A DNA stretch of 64,000 nt from the NCBI RefSeq assembly GCF_042658685.1, contig NZ_JBHSQY010000031.1, one strand, 5' to 3'. Made by a program: the position numbers and the translations under genes. Shown piece after piece: positions 8,634-17,212 of the stretch. The DNA comes from Macrococcoides bohemicum (GTDB lineage: Bacteria; Bacillota; Bacilli; Staphylococcales; Staphylococcaceae). The notes under the pieces are model-generated. The model saw only the letters and a list, made by a program, of their open reading frames with translations, was not told the DNA's origin and ran no database searches. How positions within the stretch are numbered: position 1 is the first letter of the stretch; the number at the start of each line of letters is the position of its first letter.

Positions 8634-9131
8634 TTAATTGTATAATTCTTCGACTGATTTACCACGTAATTTAGCAACATCTTCTGCAACTTTAAGTTCT
8701 TTTAAACCTTCAACAGTAGCACGAACCATGTTGATCGGTGTATTTGAACCTAATGATTTACTTAAGATATCAGTAATACCAGCTAATTCTAACACGGCAC
8801 GGACTGGACCACCAGCGATAACTCCTGTACCAGGTGCTGCAGGTTTGATTAGTACGCTTCCTGCTCCAAATCTACCTGTAACTTCGTGAGGTGTTGTACC
8901 TTTAACACGAGGAACAGTGATTAAGTTTTTCTTAGCATCTTCGATTGCTTTTTTAATCGCTTCTGGTACTTCTTGTGCTTTACCAGTACCGAAACCAACG
9001 CGACCATTTTTATCTCCAACAACTACTAAAGCAGTGAAACGCATACGACGTCCACCCTTAACAACTTTAGATACACGGTTGATGGTAACTACGCGTTCTT
9101 CAAATTCTTTAACTTCTTTTTCACGACGCAT
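8634..9131 (-). CDS. rpsE: 30S ribosomal protein S5
   Basis: Decoding-fidelity protein, 165 residues. The N-terminal S5 domain (FEERVVTINRVSKVVKGGRR) carries the loop where spectinomycin resistance mutations arise in other bacteria; no such change can be judged here. The C-terminal domain contains GVIAGGPVRAVLELAGI. The start MRREKEV is two residues shorter than some homologues, but an AAGGAGGA site fits it. Confidence 0.98.
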   Translation of the reverse strand: MRREKEVKEFEERVVTINRVSKVVKGGRRMRFTALVVVGDKNGRVGFGTGKAQEVPEAIKKAIEDAKKNLITVPRVKGTTPHEVTGRFGAGSVLIKPAAPGTGVIAGGPVRAVLELAGITDILSKSLGSNTPINMVRATVEGLKELKVAEDVAKLRGKSVEELYN

Positions 9132-9149
9132 TAAGAGTTCCTCCTTTTA

Positions 9150-9512
9150 TTAAAATTCTAAACCGTTTTCGCGTGCTGCATCAGCTAATGCTTTTACACG
9201 TCCGTGGAATAAATATCCTCCGCGGTCGAATACAACTGCTTTAACGCCTTTTTCTACTGCTAATTTAGCAACTGCTTCACCGACTTTAGCTGCTGCTTCA
9301 ACATTTGAAGTCGCTTCTAAGCCTAAACCTTTATCTTGTGTTGATGCTTGAGCTAAAGTTACACCTTTAACGTCATCAATCACTTGTGCGTAAATATGTT
9401 TGTTTGAACGATATACGTTTAAACGAGGACGCTCAGTAGTACCAGCTAATCTGCTACGTACACGAGCATGTCTTTTCATACGCACTTTGTTCTTATCGAT
9501 TTTAGTGATCAT
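9150..9512 (-). CDS. rplR: 50S ribosomal protein L18
   Basis: 5S rRNA-binding protein, 120 residues. The basic N-terminal arm (KNKVRMKRHARVRSRLAGT) precedes PRLNVYRSNKHIYAQVIDD and the C-terminal FDRGGYLFHGRVKALADAAR, which is diagnostic for L18. It lies between rplF and rpsE. Confidence 0.98.
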   Translation of the reverse strand: MITKIDKNKVRMKRHARVRSRLAGTTERPRLNVYRSNKHIYAQVIDDVKGVTLAQASTQDKGLGLEATSNVEAAAKVGEAVAKLAVEKGVKAVVFDRGGYLFHGRVKALADAARENGLEF

Positions 9513-9539
9513 GAATATTCTCCTTTCCTATTTTAGAGA

Positions 9540-10076
9540 TTACTTACCAGTTTTACCTTCTTTACGACGAACATATTCGCCTTCGTAACGTACACCTTTA
9601 CCTTTGTAAGGCTCTGGAGGACGAGTAGCACGGATATTTGAAGCGATTGCTCCAACACGTTCTTTAGAAATACCTTCAACTTTTACTTTCGTATTTTTAT
9701 CTACTGATAATGTAATACCATCTTCAGCTACGATTTCAATTGGGTGAGAGTATCCAACATTAAGGATTAAGTTTTTACCTTGCATTTGAGCACGGTAACC
9801 AACCCCGATTAATTCTAGGTTCTTTTCGAATCCTTTAGATACACCTTCAACCATGTTAGCGATTAAAGCACGTGTAGTTCCATGGATTGTTTTATGAGCT
9901 TTAGAATCAGATGGACGAACTACTTCTAAAGTATTGTCTTCTAATTTATATGTCATTTCTTCATTAAATGTATTAGTTAATTCACCTTTAGGTCCTTTAA
10001 CCGTTACAGTATTACCGTCGATTTTAATGTCAACCCCAGCCGGGATTTCAATAATCTTCTTACCAACACGACTCAT
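9540..10076 (-). CDS. rplF: 50S ribosomal protein L6
   Basis: Protein at the base of the L7/L12 stalk, 178 residues. Two duplicated L6 folds are visible, the first beginning MSRVGKKIIEIPAGVDI. The C-terminal signature is RPPEPYKGKGVRYEGEYVRR. It sits 28 bases downstream of rpsH. Confidence 0.98.
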   Translation of the reverse strand: MSRVGKKIIEIPAGVDIKIDGNTVTVKGPKGELTNTFNEEMTYKLEDNTLEVVRPSDSKAHKTIHGTTRALIANMVEGVSKGFEKNLELIGVGYRAQMQGKNLILNVGYSHPIEIVAEDGITLSVDKNTKVKVEGISKERVGAIASNIRATRPPEPYKGKGVRYEGEYVRRKEGKTGK

Positions 10077-10104
10077 TAGTCGGCACCTCCTTCTTTAATA
10101 ATTC

Positions 10105-10503
10105 TTACCAGATGTAAGCTAATACTTCTCCACCGATGTTACGTTGACGCGCTTCTTTATCAGTTAATACACCTTCAGAAGTTGAAACTAATGCAATACC
10201 TAAACCATTTAATACTTTTGGTAATTCATCAGCTTTTGCGTATACACGTAAACCAGGTTTAGAGATACGTTTTAAACCAGTGATAACACGTTCGTTGTTA
10301 GAACCGTATTTTAAGAACATACGAATAACACCTTGTTTATCATCTTCAATATATTCAACACTTTTAACGAATCCTTCACGTTTAAGGATTTCAGCGATTT
10401 CTTTTTTAATGTTTGATGCAGGTAATTCTAATTTCTCGTGACGTACCATGTTTGCGTTACGTACGCGAGTTAGCATATCTGCGATTGGATCTGACATAGT
10501 CAT
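10105..10503 (-). CDS. rpsH: 30S ribosomal protein S8
   Basis: Binds the central domain of 16S rRNA. It has 132 residues starting MTMSDPIADMLTRVRNANMV, with the C-terminal TSEGVLTDKEARQRNIGGEVL that holds the RNA-binding loop. In E. coli S8 represses spc translation by binding mRNA; I see no obvious copy of that site here. A GGAGG site lies nine bases ahead of the first ATG. Confidence 0.98.
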   Translation of the reverse strand: MTMSDPIADMLTRVRNANMVRHEKLELPASNIKKEIAEILKREGFVKSVEYIEDDKQGVIRMFLKYGSNNERVITGLKRISKPGLRVYAKADELPKVLNGLGIALVSTSEGVLTDKEARQRNIGGEVLAYIW

Positions 10504-10532
10504 TTAAAATATCCTCCTTTCAGGTTTGAATT

Positions 10533-10718
10533 TTACCAGCTTGCTTTTTTAACGCCAGGAATCTGACCTTTATAAGCTAATTCACGGAAACAAATACGGC
10601 AAAGTTTGAATTTGCGTAATACTGAATGTGGACGTCCGCAACGTTCACAACGAGTGTATTCTTGTACTTTAAATTTTTGTTTACGCTGTTGTTTAGCGAT
10701 CATTGATTTTTTAGCCAC
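10533..10718 (-). CDS. rpsZ: 30S ribosomal protein S14, type Z (zinc-binding)
   Basis: The 61-residue form of S14 with Cys24, Cys27, Cys40 and Cys43 (CERC and CRIC) for one zinc ion. Many Firmicutes also have a zinc-independent long S14 elsewhere that replaces it under zinc starvation. It lies between rplE and rpsH, the normal spc position. Confidence 0.97.
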   Translation of the reverse strand: MAKKSMIAKQQRKQKFKVQEYTRCERCGRPHSVLRKFKLCRICFRELAYKGQIPGVKKASW

Positions 10719-10746
10719 TAAATTTAGCCTCCTTTTATATTAGAGA

Positions 10747-11292
10747 TTACTTTTGAAATGGCATACCGAATTGTGTTAACAATTCACGAGCTTCCTCGTC
10801 AGTGTTAGCAGTAGTTACGATAACGATATCCATTCCGCGTGTTTTACTTACTTTATCATAATCGATTTCAGGGAAAATTAATTGTTCTTTTACACCTAAT
10901 GTGTAGTTACCGCGACCGTCAAACGCTTTGTTTGAGATACCACGGAAGTCACGTACACGAGGTAATGAAACGTTTACTAATTTATCAAAGAATTCGTACA
11001 TTCTTTCGCCACGTAAAGTAACTTTAGCTCCGATAGGCATACCTTCACGTAAACGGAATGTCGCGATTGATTTTTTAGCACGTGTAACCATTGGTTTTTG
11101 ACCAGTGATTGCTTGTAATTCTTCAACAGCTGAGTCTAAGACTTTAGAGTTTTGAACTGCGTCACCGATACCCATGTTTACTACGATTTTTTCGATTTTT
11201 GGTACTTCCATCACTGATGCGTAATTAAATTTCTTCATCATTTCAGGTGAGATTTCTTTAATGAATTTTTCTTTTAAACGTGTTTGTGTCAA
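10747..11292 (-). CDS. rplE: 50S ribosomal protein L5 (TTG start)
   Basis: 5S rRNA-binding protein of the central protuberance. Conserved blocks include KIEKIVVNMGIGDAVQNSK, TFRLREGMPIGAKVTLRG and EIDYDKVSKTRGMDIVIV. The gene appears to start with TTG at 11292: GGAGG lies eight bases upstream, and no nearer ATG fits. With this start it has 181 residues, close to the usual 179. Confidence 0.97.
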   Translation of the reverse strand: MTQTRLKEKFIKEISPEMMKKFNYASVMEVPKIEKIVVNMGIGDAVQNSKVLDSAVEELQAITGQKPMVTRAKKSIATFRLREGMPIGAKVTLRGERMYEFFDKLVNVSLPRVRDFRGISNKAFDGRGNYTLGVKEQLIFPEIDYDKVSKTRGMDIVIVTTANTDEEARELLTQFGMPFQK

Positions 11293-11315
11293 TGTGAGAA
11301 CCTCCTTCCAGATAA

Positions 11316-11624
11316 TTATTTAATGATTTCTCCAGATCTCTTAGCTACACGTACTTTCTTGCCATCTTCTATTTTCGTACCAACACGAGTTGGTTTGTTT
11401 GTTTTTGGGTCAATTAACATAACATTTGAAACGTGAATTGCAGCTTCAAATTCAACGATGCCGCCTTCAGGATTCATTTGAGTAGGTTTTTGGTGTTTTT
11501 TCACAATGTTTACACCTTCAACAACTACGCGATCTTTTTTAGGAAGAGCTTCGATTACTGTTCCTGTTTTACCTTTATCTTTACCTGTGATAACGATAAC
11601 TTTGTCGCCTTTTTTAATATGCAT
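11316..11624 (-). CDS. rplX: 50S ribosomal protein L24
   Basis: Early-assembly 50S protein, 102 residues. It carries an N-terminal KOW motif (MHIKKGDKVIVITGKDKGKT) and the VEGVNIVKKHQKPTQ block. It follows rplN by 31 bases with a GGAGGTG site. Confidence 0.98.
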   Translation of the reverse strand: MHIKKGDKVIVITGKDKGKTGTVIEALPKKDRVVVEGVNIVKKHQKPTQMNPEGGIVEFEAAIHVSNVMLIDPKTNKPTRVGTKIEDGKKVRVAKRSGEIIK

Positions 11625-11655
11625 GTCGTAGACACCTCCTCTTTATTAGTGTTTA

Positions 11656-12024
11656 TTATAATACTTCAGGTGCTAATGAAACGATTTTCATGAAGTTACC
11701 TTCACGTAATTCACGTGCAACAGGTCCAAAGATACGTGTTCCACGAGGTCCTTTGTCATCACGGATGATAACACAAGCGTTTTCGTCAAATTTGATGTAT
11801 GAACCGTCGTTACGACGTACACCAGATTTAGTACGAACGATAACAGCTTTAACAACGTCACCTTTTTTAACAACGCCACCTGGTGTAGCATTTTTAACTG
11901 TACATACGATTACGTCACCGATGTTAGCTGTTTTACGACCAGATCCGCCTAATACTTTAATAGTTAATACTTCACGAGCACCAGAGTTATCTGCTACTTT
12001 CAAGCGTGATTCTTGTTGGATCAT
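11656..12024 (-). CDS. rplN: 50S ribosomal protein L14
   Basis: Interface protein of the large subunit, 122 residues, starting MIQQESRLKVADNSGAREVL. The IGDVIVCTVKNATPGGVVKKGDV block and the C-terminal FGPVARELREGNFMKIVSLAPEVL are diagnostic. In many bacteria it opens the spc operon; here no promoter or terminator separates it from rpsQ (30 bases). Confidence 0.98.
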   Translation of the reverse strand: MIQQESRLKVADNSGAREVLTIKVLGGSGRKTANIGDVIVCTVKNATPGGVVKKGDVVKAVIVRTKSGVRRNDGSYIKFDENACVIIRDDKGPRGTRIFGPVARELREGNFMKIVSLAPEVL

Positions 12025-12054
12025 TCGAGTTACCTCCTTTATCTAATTTACTTA

Positions 12055-12318
12055 TTAAATGATAATTGATTCTTCAACAACTTCTACTAAACGGAAGCGT
12101 TTTGTAGCTGATAAAGGACGTGTTTCCATAATTTTTACGATATCGCCCATTTTCGCTGTGTTGTTTTCATCATGTGCTTTATATTTTTTAGAGTACTTTA
12201 CACGTTTACCGTATAAAGAATGTGTTTTGTAAGTTTCAACTACAACAGTGATAGTTTTATCCATTTTGTCAGATACAACTTTACCTGTGTAAACTTTACG
12301 ATCGTTTCTTTCGCTCAC
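12055..12318 (-). CDS. rpsQ: 30S ribosomal protein S17
   Basis: Primary 16S rRNA-binding protein, 87 residues, OB fold. The segments RKVYTGKVVSDKMDKTITV and GDIVKIMETRPLSATKRFRLV identify it. It is the last S10-type gene before rplN. Confidence 0.98.
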   Translation of the reverse strand: MSERNDRKVYTGKVVSDKMDKTITVVVETYKTHSLYGKRVKYSKKYKAHDENNTAKMGDIVKIMETRPLSATKRFRLVEVVEESIII

Positions 12319-12344
12319 AAGAGTTCCCTCCTATTCCTTAAAAA

Positions 12345-12557
12345 TTATTTTTGTTCAGTTTTTTGTTGCTCGATTTCTCTTTCACGTACAACAGTTTTCA
12401 TACGCGCGATTGATTTTTTCACTTCGCGAATACGTGCTGTATTTTCAAGTTGACCTGTAGCTAACTGAAAGCGTAGGTTGAAAAGTTCCTCTTTAAGCGA
12501 TTTTACTTTAGTTTCAATTTCTGAAGTGGTTAAATCTCTAATTTCCTTAGCTTTCAT
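12345..12557 (-). CDS. rpmC: 50S ribosomal protein L29
   Basis: Helical-hairpin protein near the exit tunnel, 70 residues, MKAKEIRDLTTSEIETK with LKEELFNLRFQLATGQLEN. The ATG at 12557 lies within the last codons of rplP and has a GGTGG ribosome binding site. An upstream start at 12581 would overlap rplP further and is not needed. Confidence 0.97.
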   Translation of the reverse strand: MKAKEIRDLTTSEIETKVKSLKEELFNLRFQLATGQLENTARIREVKKSIARMKTVVREREIEQQKTEQK

Positions 12558-12981
12558 TTGTGTCACCACCCAATTCTTCACGTTTTACAAACTTAGTTTT
12601 CACTGGAAGTTTGTGAGATGCTAAACGTAATGCTTCGCGTGCTACTTCTTCAGGTACGCCTGCGATTTCAAACATAATACGTCCAGGTTTTACTACTGCT
12701 ACCCATCCTTCAACTGCACCTTTACCAGATCCCATACGTACTTCTAATGGTTTTTTAGTATATGGTGTGTGAGGGAAGATTTTAATCCAAACTTTCCCGC
12801 CACGTTTCATGTAACGAGTCATTGCAATACGAGCTGATTCAATTTGACGAGATGTAATCCAAGCAGCGGTAGTTGCTTGTAAACCATATTCACCAAATGT
12901 TACTTCGTTTCCGCCTTTAGAACGACCAGTTGTTTTAGGTCTATGTTGACGACGGTATTTTACACGTTTAGGTAATAACAT
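12547..12981 (-). CDS. rplP: 50S ribosomal protein L16
   Basis: A-site region protein, 144 residues, starting MLLPKRVKYRRQHRPKTTGR. The GKVWIKIFPHTPYTKKPLE and RMGSGKGAVEGWVAVVKPG blocks are highly conserved. It begins two bases after rpsC and its end overlaps rpmC, so the three genes are tightly packed. Confidence 0.98.
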   Translation of the reverse strand: MLLPKRVKYRRQHRPKTTGRSKGGNEVTFGEYGLQATTAAWITSRQIESARIAMTRYMKRGGKVWIKIFPHTPYTKKPLEVRMGSGKGAVEGWVAVVKPGRIMFEIAGVPEEVAREALRLASHKLPVKTKFVKREELGGDTNES

Positions 12982-12983
12982 TA

Positions 12984-13637
12984 CTATTTTCCTCCTTCAC
13001 TAGACTTCTTTGTAGGAAGAACTTCACCACGATAGATCCATACTTTAACACCTAATTTACCATAAGTAGTGTCTGCTTCTGCATGTGCGTAATCAATGTC
13101 AGCACGTAATGTATGAAGTGGAACAGTTCCTTCTGAATATTGTTCAGCACGCGCGATGTCTGCGCCGCCTAAACGACCTGATACTTGAGTTTTGATACCT
13201 TTAGCACCTAACTTCATAGCACGTTGGATCGCTTGTTTTTGAGCACGACGGAATGATACACGGTTTTCTAATTGACGTGCAATGTTTTCCGCAACTAATG
13301 TAGCATCCATATCAACCTTTTTGATTTCAATAACGTTGATGTGAACACGTTTACCAGTTAAGCTGTTTAATGCGTTACGTAATTTTTCGATTTCTGATCC
13401 GCCTTTACCGATAACCATACCAGGTTTACCAGTGTGGATAGCGATGTTTACACGGTTCGCTGCGCGTTCGATTTCTACACGAGAAACAGAAGCGTCTTTT
13501 AAGTTTTCTGCGATATATTTACGAACTTTTAAGTCTTCATGTAATAGAGTAGCGAAATCTTTTTCTGCATACCATTTCGCATCCCAGTCACGAATGATTC
13601 CGACACGAAGTCCGATAGGATTAATTTTTTGACCCAC
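12984..13637 (-). CDS. rpsC: 30S ribosomal protein S3
   Basis: mRNA-entry-channel protein, 217 residues. The N-terminal MGQKINPIGLRVGIIRDWDA is followed by a KH domain with IGKGGSEIEKLRNAL (GxxG loop). The C-terminal domain includes GADIARAEQYSEGTVPLHTL. Start MGQKINP with AAGGAGGG upstream. Confidence 0.98.
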   Translation of the reverse strand: MGQKINPIGLRVGIIRDWDAKWYAEKDFATLLHEDLKVRKYIAENLKDASVSRVEIERAANRVNIAIHTGKPGMVIGKGGSEIEKLRNALNSLTGKRVHINVIEIKKVDMDATLVAENIARQLENRVSFRRAQKQAIQRAMKLGAKGIKTQVSGRLGGADIARAEQYSEGTVPLHTLRADIDYAHAEADTTYGKLGVKVWIYRGEVLPTKKSSEGGK

Positions 13638-13664
13638 TGTATTCCCTCCTTAATGAGATTGAAA

Positions 13665-14042
13665 TTATTTTGCTTCTTCTGTAGTTACTGCTTCGTTTGA
13701 AGTTTTAACTTCTTTGTCGCCAACAACGATTGTGATGTGGCTTGTACGTTTGTTAATCGCACTTGCACGACCTTGTGCACGTGGACGGAAACGTTTTAAA
13801 GTTGGTCCTTCGTTTGCATAAGCTTCTTTAACGATTAAAGTATCAATATTCATATCATAGTTATGTTCCGCATTTGCTAATGCTGACATTAATAACTTTT
13901 CAACTACTGGTGATGATGCTTTGTTTGTTAATTTTAAAATAGCAATAGCTTCCGCTACTTCTTTACCTCTGATAAGATCTAAAACTAATCTCACTTTACG
14001 AGGTGCGATTCTGATTGTTCTTGCAACCGCTTTTGCTTCCAT
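13665..14042 (-). CDS. rplV: 50S ribosomal protein L22
   Basis: Exit-tunnel protein, 125 residues. The long beta hairpin is represented by NEGPTLKRFRPRAQGRASAI, the region where macrolide-resistance insertions arise in other bacteria; its length here looks ordinary. The C-terminal tail after KEVKTSNEA is acidic and a little longer than in B. subtilis. Confidence 0.98.
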   Translation of the reverse strand: MEAKAVARTIRIAPRKVRLVLDLIRGKEVAEAIAILKLTNKASSPVVEKLLMSALANAEHNYDMNIDTLIVKEAYANEGPTLKRFRPRAQGRASAINKRTSHITIVVGDKEVKTSNEAVTTEEAK

Positions 14043-14064
14043 GGTTATTCCTCCTTATTTGAAA

Positions 14065-14343
14065 TTAGCGTTTAGTTTTCTTGTCGTCTGCACCGTGACC
14101 TTTGTAAGTACGAGTTGGTGCGAATTCACCTAATTTATGTCCAACCATATCTTCAGTTACGTATACAGGTACGTGTTTACGACCATCGTATACTGCGATA
14201 GTGTGTCCGATAAAATTCGGGAAAATTGTAGAGCGACGAGACCAAGTTTTGATTACTGTTTTTTTGCCGCCTTCCTCTAATGCTTCAACTTTTTTCATTA
14301 AGTGATCATCGATGAAAGGTCCTTTTTTAAGACTACGAGCCAT
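14065..14343 (-). CDS. rpsS: 30S ribosomal protein S19
   Basis: Head protein that works with S13, 92 residues. The start MARSLKKGPFIDDHLMKKVE and the GHTIAVYDGRKHVPVYVTEDM block are canonical. A GGGAGG site lies upstream, after a 66-base gap from rplB that contains a strong hairpin. Confidence 0.98.
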   Translation of the reverse strand: MARSLKKGPFIDDHLMKKVEALEEGGKKTVIKTWSRRSTIFPNFIGHTIAVYDGRKHVPVYVTEDMVGHKLGEFAPTRTYKGHGADDKKTKR

Positions 14344-14372
14344 TATGGCGCCTCCCTCATGTCTTACCTGTC

Positions 14373-14394
14373 GTTAGCGGTCTAAGCCGCTAAC
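14373..14394 (-). other. RNA hairpin in the rplB-rpsS spacer
   Basis: The spacer RNA can form a perfect 8-bp stem (GTTAGCGG / CCGCTAAC, loop of six). No T-run follows on the transcript side, so it does not look like a terminator. It could be an RNA processing or stability element; this is inference. Confidence 0.5.
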
Positions 14395-14409
14395 TTAAGT
14401 AAGTTATTA

Positions 14410-15240
14410 TTATTTTTTACGTCCACGAACGATAAGTTTGTTAGAACGGTTTTTCTTCTTACGAGTTTTCTTACCAAGTGTTGGTTTACCCCATGGTGAC
14501 ATTGGAGATGGACGACCGATTGAAGTACGACCTTCACCACCACCGTGTGGGTGATCGTTAGGGTTCATTACAGAACCACGAACTGTTGGACGGATACCTT
14601 TCCATCTAGAACGACCCGCTTTACCAATGTTGATTAATTCGTGTTGCTCGTTACCAACTTGACCGATTGTAGCACGGCAAGTAGCTAAGATCATACGAAC
14701 TTCACCAGATTTTAAACGAACTAATACGTATTTACCTTCTTTACCTAGTACTTGAGCTGAAGCTCCAGCTGAACGTACTAATTGGCCACCCTTACCAGGT
14801 TTTAATTCGATGTTATGAATTACTGTACCTACTGGGATGTTTGCTAATGGTAATGCGTTACCTACTTTAATATCAGCTTCAGGACCGTTGAATACTTGTG
14901 TACCAACTGTTAATCCTTTAGGCGCGATAATGTAACGTTTTTCTCCGTCTAAGTAATGTAATAAAGCGATATTTGCTGAGCGGTTTGGATCGTATTCGAT
15001 TGTAGCCACTTTCGCTGGAATACCATCTTTGTTACGTTTGAAATCAATTACACGGTATTGACGTTTATGACCGCCACCTCTGTGACGTACTGTTAACTTA
15101 CCTTGGTTATTACGACCCGCTTTTCTCGGAAGGGGCTCAAGTAATGACTTTTCAGGTGACGTTGACGTAATTTCAGCGAAATCTGAACCTGTCATATTAC
15201 GACGACCGTTTGTTATTGGCTTATAATGTTTAATTGCCAT
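14410..15240 (-). CDS. rplB: 50S ribosomal protein L2
   Basis: Large-subunit protein needed for subunit joining and peptidyl transfer. The 276-residue protein has the N-terminal MAIKHYKPITNGRRNMTG, the OB-fold block RHRGGGHKRQYRVIDFKRNK, and GSVMNPNDHPHGGGEGRTS with the conserved His near the peptidyl-transferase centre. It lies 47 bases after rplW. Confidence 0.98.
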   Translation of the reverse strand: MAIKHYKPITNGRRNMTGSDFAEITSTSPEKSLLEPLPRKAGRNNQGKLTVRHRGGGHKRQYRVIDFKRNKDGIPAKVATIEYDPNRSANIALLHYLDGEKRYIIAPKGLTVGTQVFNGPEADIKVGNALPLANIPVGTVIHNIELKPGKGGQLVRSAGASAQVLGKEGKYVLVRLKSGEVRMILATCRATIGQVGNEQHELINIGKAGRSRWKGIRPTVRGSVMNPNDHPHGGGEGRTSIGRPSPMSPWGKPTLGKKTRKKKNRSNKLIVRGRKK

Positions 15241-15287
15241 TGTCGTTTTACCTCCTTAATGGTAAATGTTTATTTTTTAGTTTAATT

Positions 15288-15563
15288 TTAGCTGAAGAAA
15301 TCGATTGAACCGTCTTTTAACGTAACGATCGCTTTTCTTCTTTTGTTTGTGTAACCGCTGTGACGGCCAACACGTTTTTTCTTAGCTTTGTAGTTCATAA
15401 CGTTTACTTTATCAACTTTTACATCGAAGATATCTTCGATAGCAATTTTGATTTGTGTTTTGTTTGCACGAGTATCTACATCAAATGTGTATTTATCTTG
15501 TGCCATTTGTTCAGATGAACGTTCTGTGATAACGGGGCGCTTAATGATATCGCGATTTTCCAT
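15288..15563 (-). CDS. rplW: 50S ribosomal protein L23
   Basis: Exit-tunnel rim protein, docking site for trigger factor and SRP. It has 91 residues, starting MENRDIIKRPVITERSSEQM, with the KVDKVNVMNYKAKKKRVGRH block. Its ATG overlaps the rplD stop (TAATG). Confidence 0.97.
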   Translation of the reverse strand: MENRDIIKRPVITERSSEQMAQDKYTFDVDTRANKTQIKIAIEDIFDVKVDKVNVMNYKAKKKRVGRHSGYTNKRRKAIVTLKDGSIDFFS

Positions 15564-16186
15564 TAACCAAGCACCTCCTCTACTTTTTCAACTGCACCTT
15601 TCGTCATTACTACTTGATTAGCATGAACGATATCTAAAACGTTTAAGCTAGTTGCAGTAATAACAGTTACGCCTGGGATGTTACGTGCAGATAATGCTAC
15701 GTTTACATCTTCAGCTTCAACGATGAATAATACTTTTCTTGGTAACTCTAAAGTAGTAGTCATGTTTTTGAATTCTTTTGTTTTAGGAGCATCAAAAGTT
15801 AATGATTCTAAAACTGTAAATGCGTTTTCGTTCACTTTAGCTGATAACGCTGAACGTAAAGCTAAGCGACGCATTTTTTTAGGCATTTTGTATGAATAAC
15901 TTCTTGGTGTTGGACCGAATACGATACCACCACCACGCCATTGTGGAGCACGGATAGTACCTTGACGCGCACGTCCAGTACCTTTTTGCTTCCAAGGTTT
16001 ACGTCCGCCACCGCGTACTGCTGAACGGTTTTTAACTGCATGAGTACCTTGACGCATAGAAGCTCTTTGTAAGTTAATTGCTTCGAATAATACATGTTGA
16101 TTAGGTTCGATTCCGAATACACTTTCGTTTAATTCGATTGAACCAGCTTTTGTTCCATCTACTTTTAATACATCATAATTTGCCAT
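15563..16186 (-). CDS. rplD: 50S ribosomal protein L4
   Basis: Exit-tunnel protein, 207 residues. The extended loop RGGGRKPWKQKGTGRARQGT and the RGGGIVFGPTPRSYSYKMPKK block reach into 23S rRNA. In gamma-proteobacteria L4 represses the S10 operon through the leader; that mechanism is not established for Firmicutes. Confidence 0.98.
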   Translation of the reverse strand: MANYDVLKVDGTKAGSIELNESVFGIEPNQHVLFEAINLQRASMRQGTHAVKNRSAVRGGGRKPWKQKGTGRARQGTIRAPQWRGGGIVFGPTPRSYSYKMPKKMRRLALRSALSAKVNENAFTVLESLTFDAPKTKEFKNMTTTLELPRKVLFIVEAEDVNVALSARNIPGVTVITATSLNVLDIVHANQVVMTKGAVEKVEEVLG

Positions 16187-16214
16187 TATGTTTGTTTCCT
16201 CCTTTCGTGGTTAC

Positions 16215-16877
16215 TTATTTATTACCTTTTTTAATTGAAGTTTGAATTTTTACTAAACCTTTTTTAGGTCCTGGTACATTACCTTTTACTAAGATAACGT
16301 TCGCTTCAGCGTCTACTTTAACGATTTCTAAGTTTTGCATAGTAACTGTATTACCACCCATACGGCCTGGTAATGCTTTACCTTTAAATACTTTAGAAGC
16401 GTCAGATGCCATACCCATTGAACCTGGGCGTCTGTGGTAACGAGAACCGTGACTCATAGGTCCACGTGATTGACCGTGACGTTTAATAGCCCCTTGGAAA
16501 CCTTTACCCTTAGAAACTCCTGTTACGTCAACGATGTCACCAGCTTGGAACGCGTCCACAGTGACTTCTTGACCTACTTCGTATCCAGAAGCATCTACGT
16601 TTCTGAATTCACGAATGAAGCGCTTAGGTGCTGTGCCTGCTTTTTTAGCATGGCCTTCAGCTGGTTTCGTCGCAAATTTGTTTGATTTACGCGTTGCTTT
16701 GTAAGCTTGTTTGTCTTCAAAACCGATTTGGATTGATGAGTAACCATCAACTTCTTCAGTTTTCTTTTGTAATACTACGTTTTGTGCTGCTTCTACTACT
16801 GTTACTGGAATTAATTCACCGTTTTCAGCGAATACTTGTGTCATTCCAACTTTTCTTCCTAAGATTCCTTTGGTCAT
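16215..16877 (-). CDS. rplC: 50S ribosomal protein L3
   Basis: One of the first 50S assembly proteins, 220 residues from MTKGILGRKVGMTQVFAENG. The central finger KGFQGAIKRHGQSRGPMSHG reaches the peptidyl-transferase centre. A GTG at 16889 is too close to the GGAGG site; the ATG at 16877 lies 11 bases from it and matches homologues. Confidence 0.98.
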   Translation of the reverse strand: MTKGILGRKVGMTQVFAENGELIPVTVVEAAQNVVLQKKTEEVDGYSSIQIGFEDKQAYKATRKSNKFATKPAEGHAKKAGTAPKRFIREFRNVDASGYEVGQEVTVDAFQAGDIVDVTGVSKGKGFQGAIKRHGQSRGPMSHGSRYHRRPGSMGMASDASKVFKGKALPGRMGGNTVTMQNLEIVKVDAEANVILVKGNVPGPKKGLVKIQTSIKKGNK

Positions 16878-16903
16878 CGAAAGTCGCACCTCCTACTTTA
16901 TTA

Positions 16904-17212
16904 TTATAATTTGATTTCGATGTCTACGCCTGATGGTAAGTTTAAGCCCATAAGAGCATCAACTGTTTTAGGTGTAGGGTTAACAATGTCGATTAAACGT
17001 TTGTGTGTGCGTTGTTCAAACTGTTCACGAGAATCTTTGTACTTATGAACGGCACGGATAATTGTATAAACTGTTTTTTCCGTTGGTAACGGAATCGGTC
17101 CTGATACTTCTGCACCTGAACGTTTTGCAGTTTCTACGATTTTCTCAGCTGATTGATCGATCACGCGGTGATCATACGCTTTCAAACGAATACGAATTTT
17201 TTGTTTTGCCAT
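16904..17212 (-). CDS. rpsJ: 30S ribosomal protein S10
   Basis: Head protein and NusE subunit of antitermination complexes, 102 residues. It begins MAKQKIRIRLKAYDHRVIDQ and contains PLPTEKTVYTIIRAVHKYKD. The frame is open to 17278, but a GAGGAGG site places the start at 17212. It is the first gene of the S10-spc-alpha operon. Confidence 0.98.
   Translation of the reverse strand: MAKQKIRIRLKAYDHRVIDQSAEKIVETAKRSGAEVSGPIPLPTEKTVYTIIRAVHKYKDSREQFEQRTHKRLIDIVNPTPKTVDALMGLNLPSGVDIEIKL

Noticed and set aside
11688..11891. Open frame in another frame on the same strand as rplN
   Set aside because: Fully inside rplN, no start signal, composition not protein-like.
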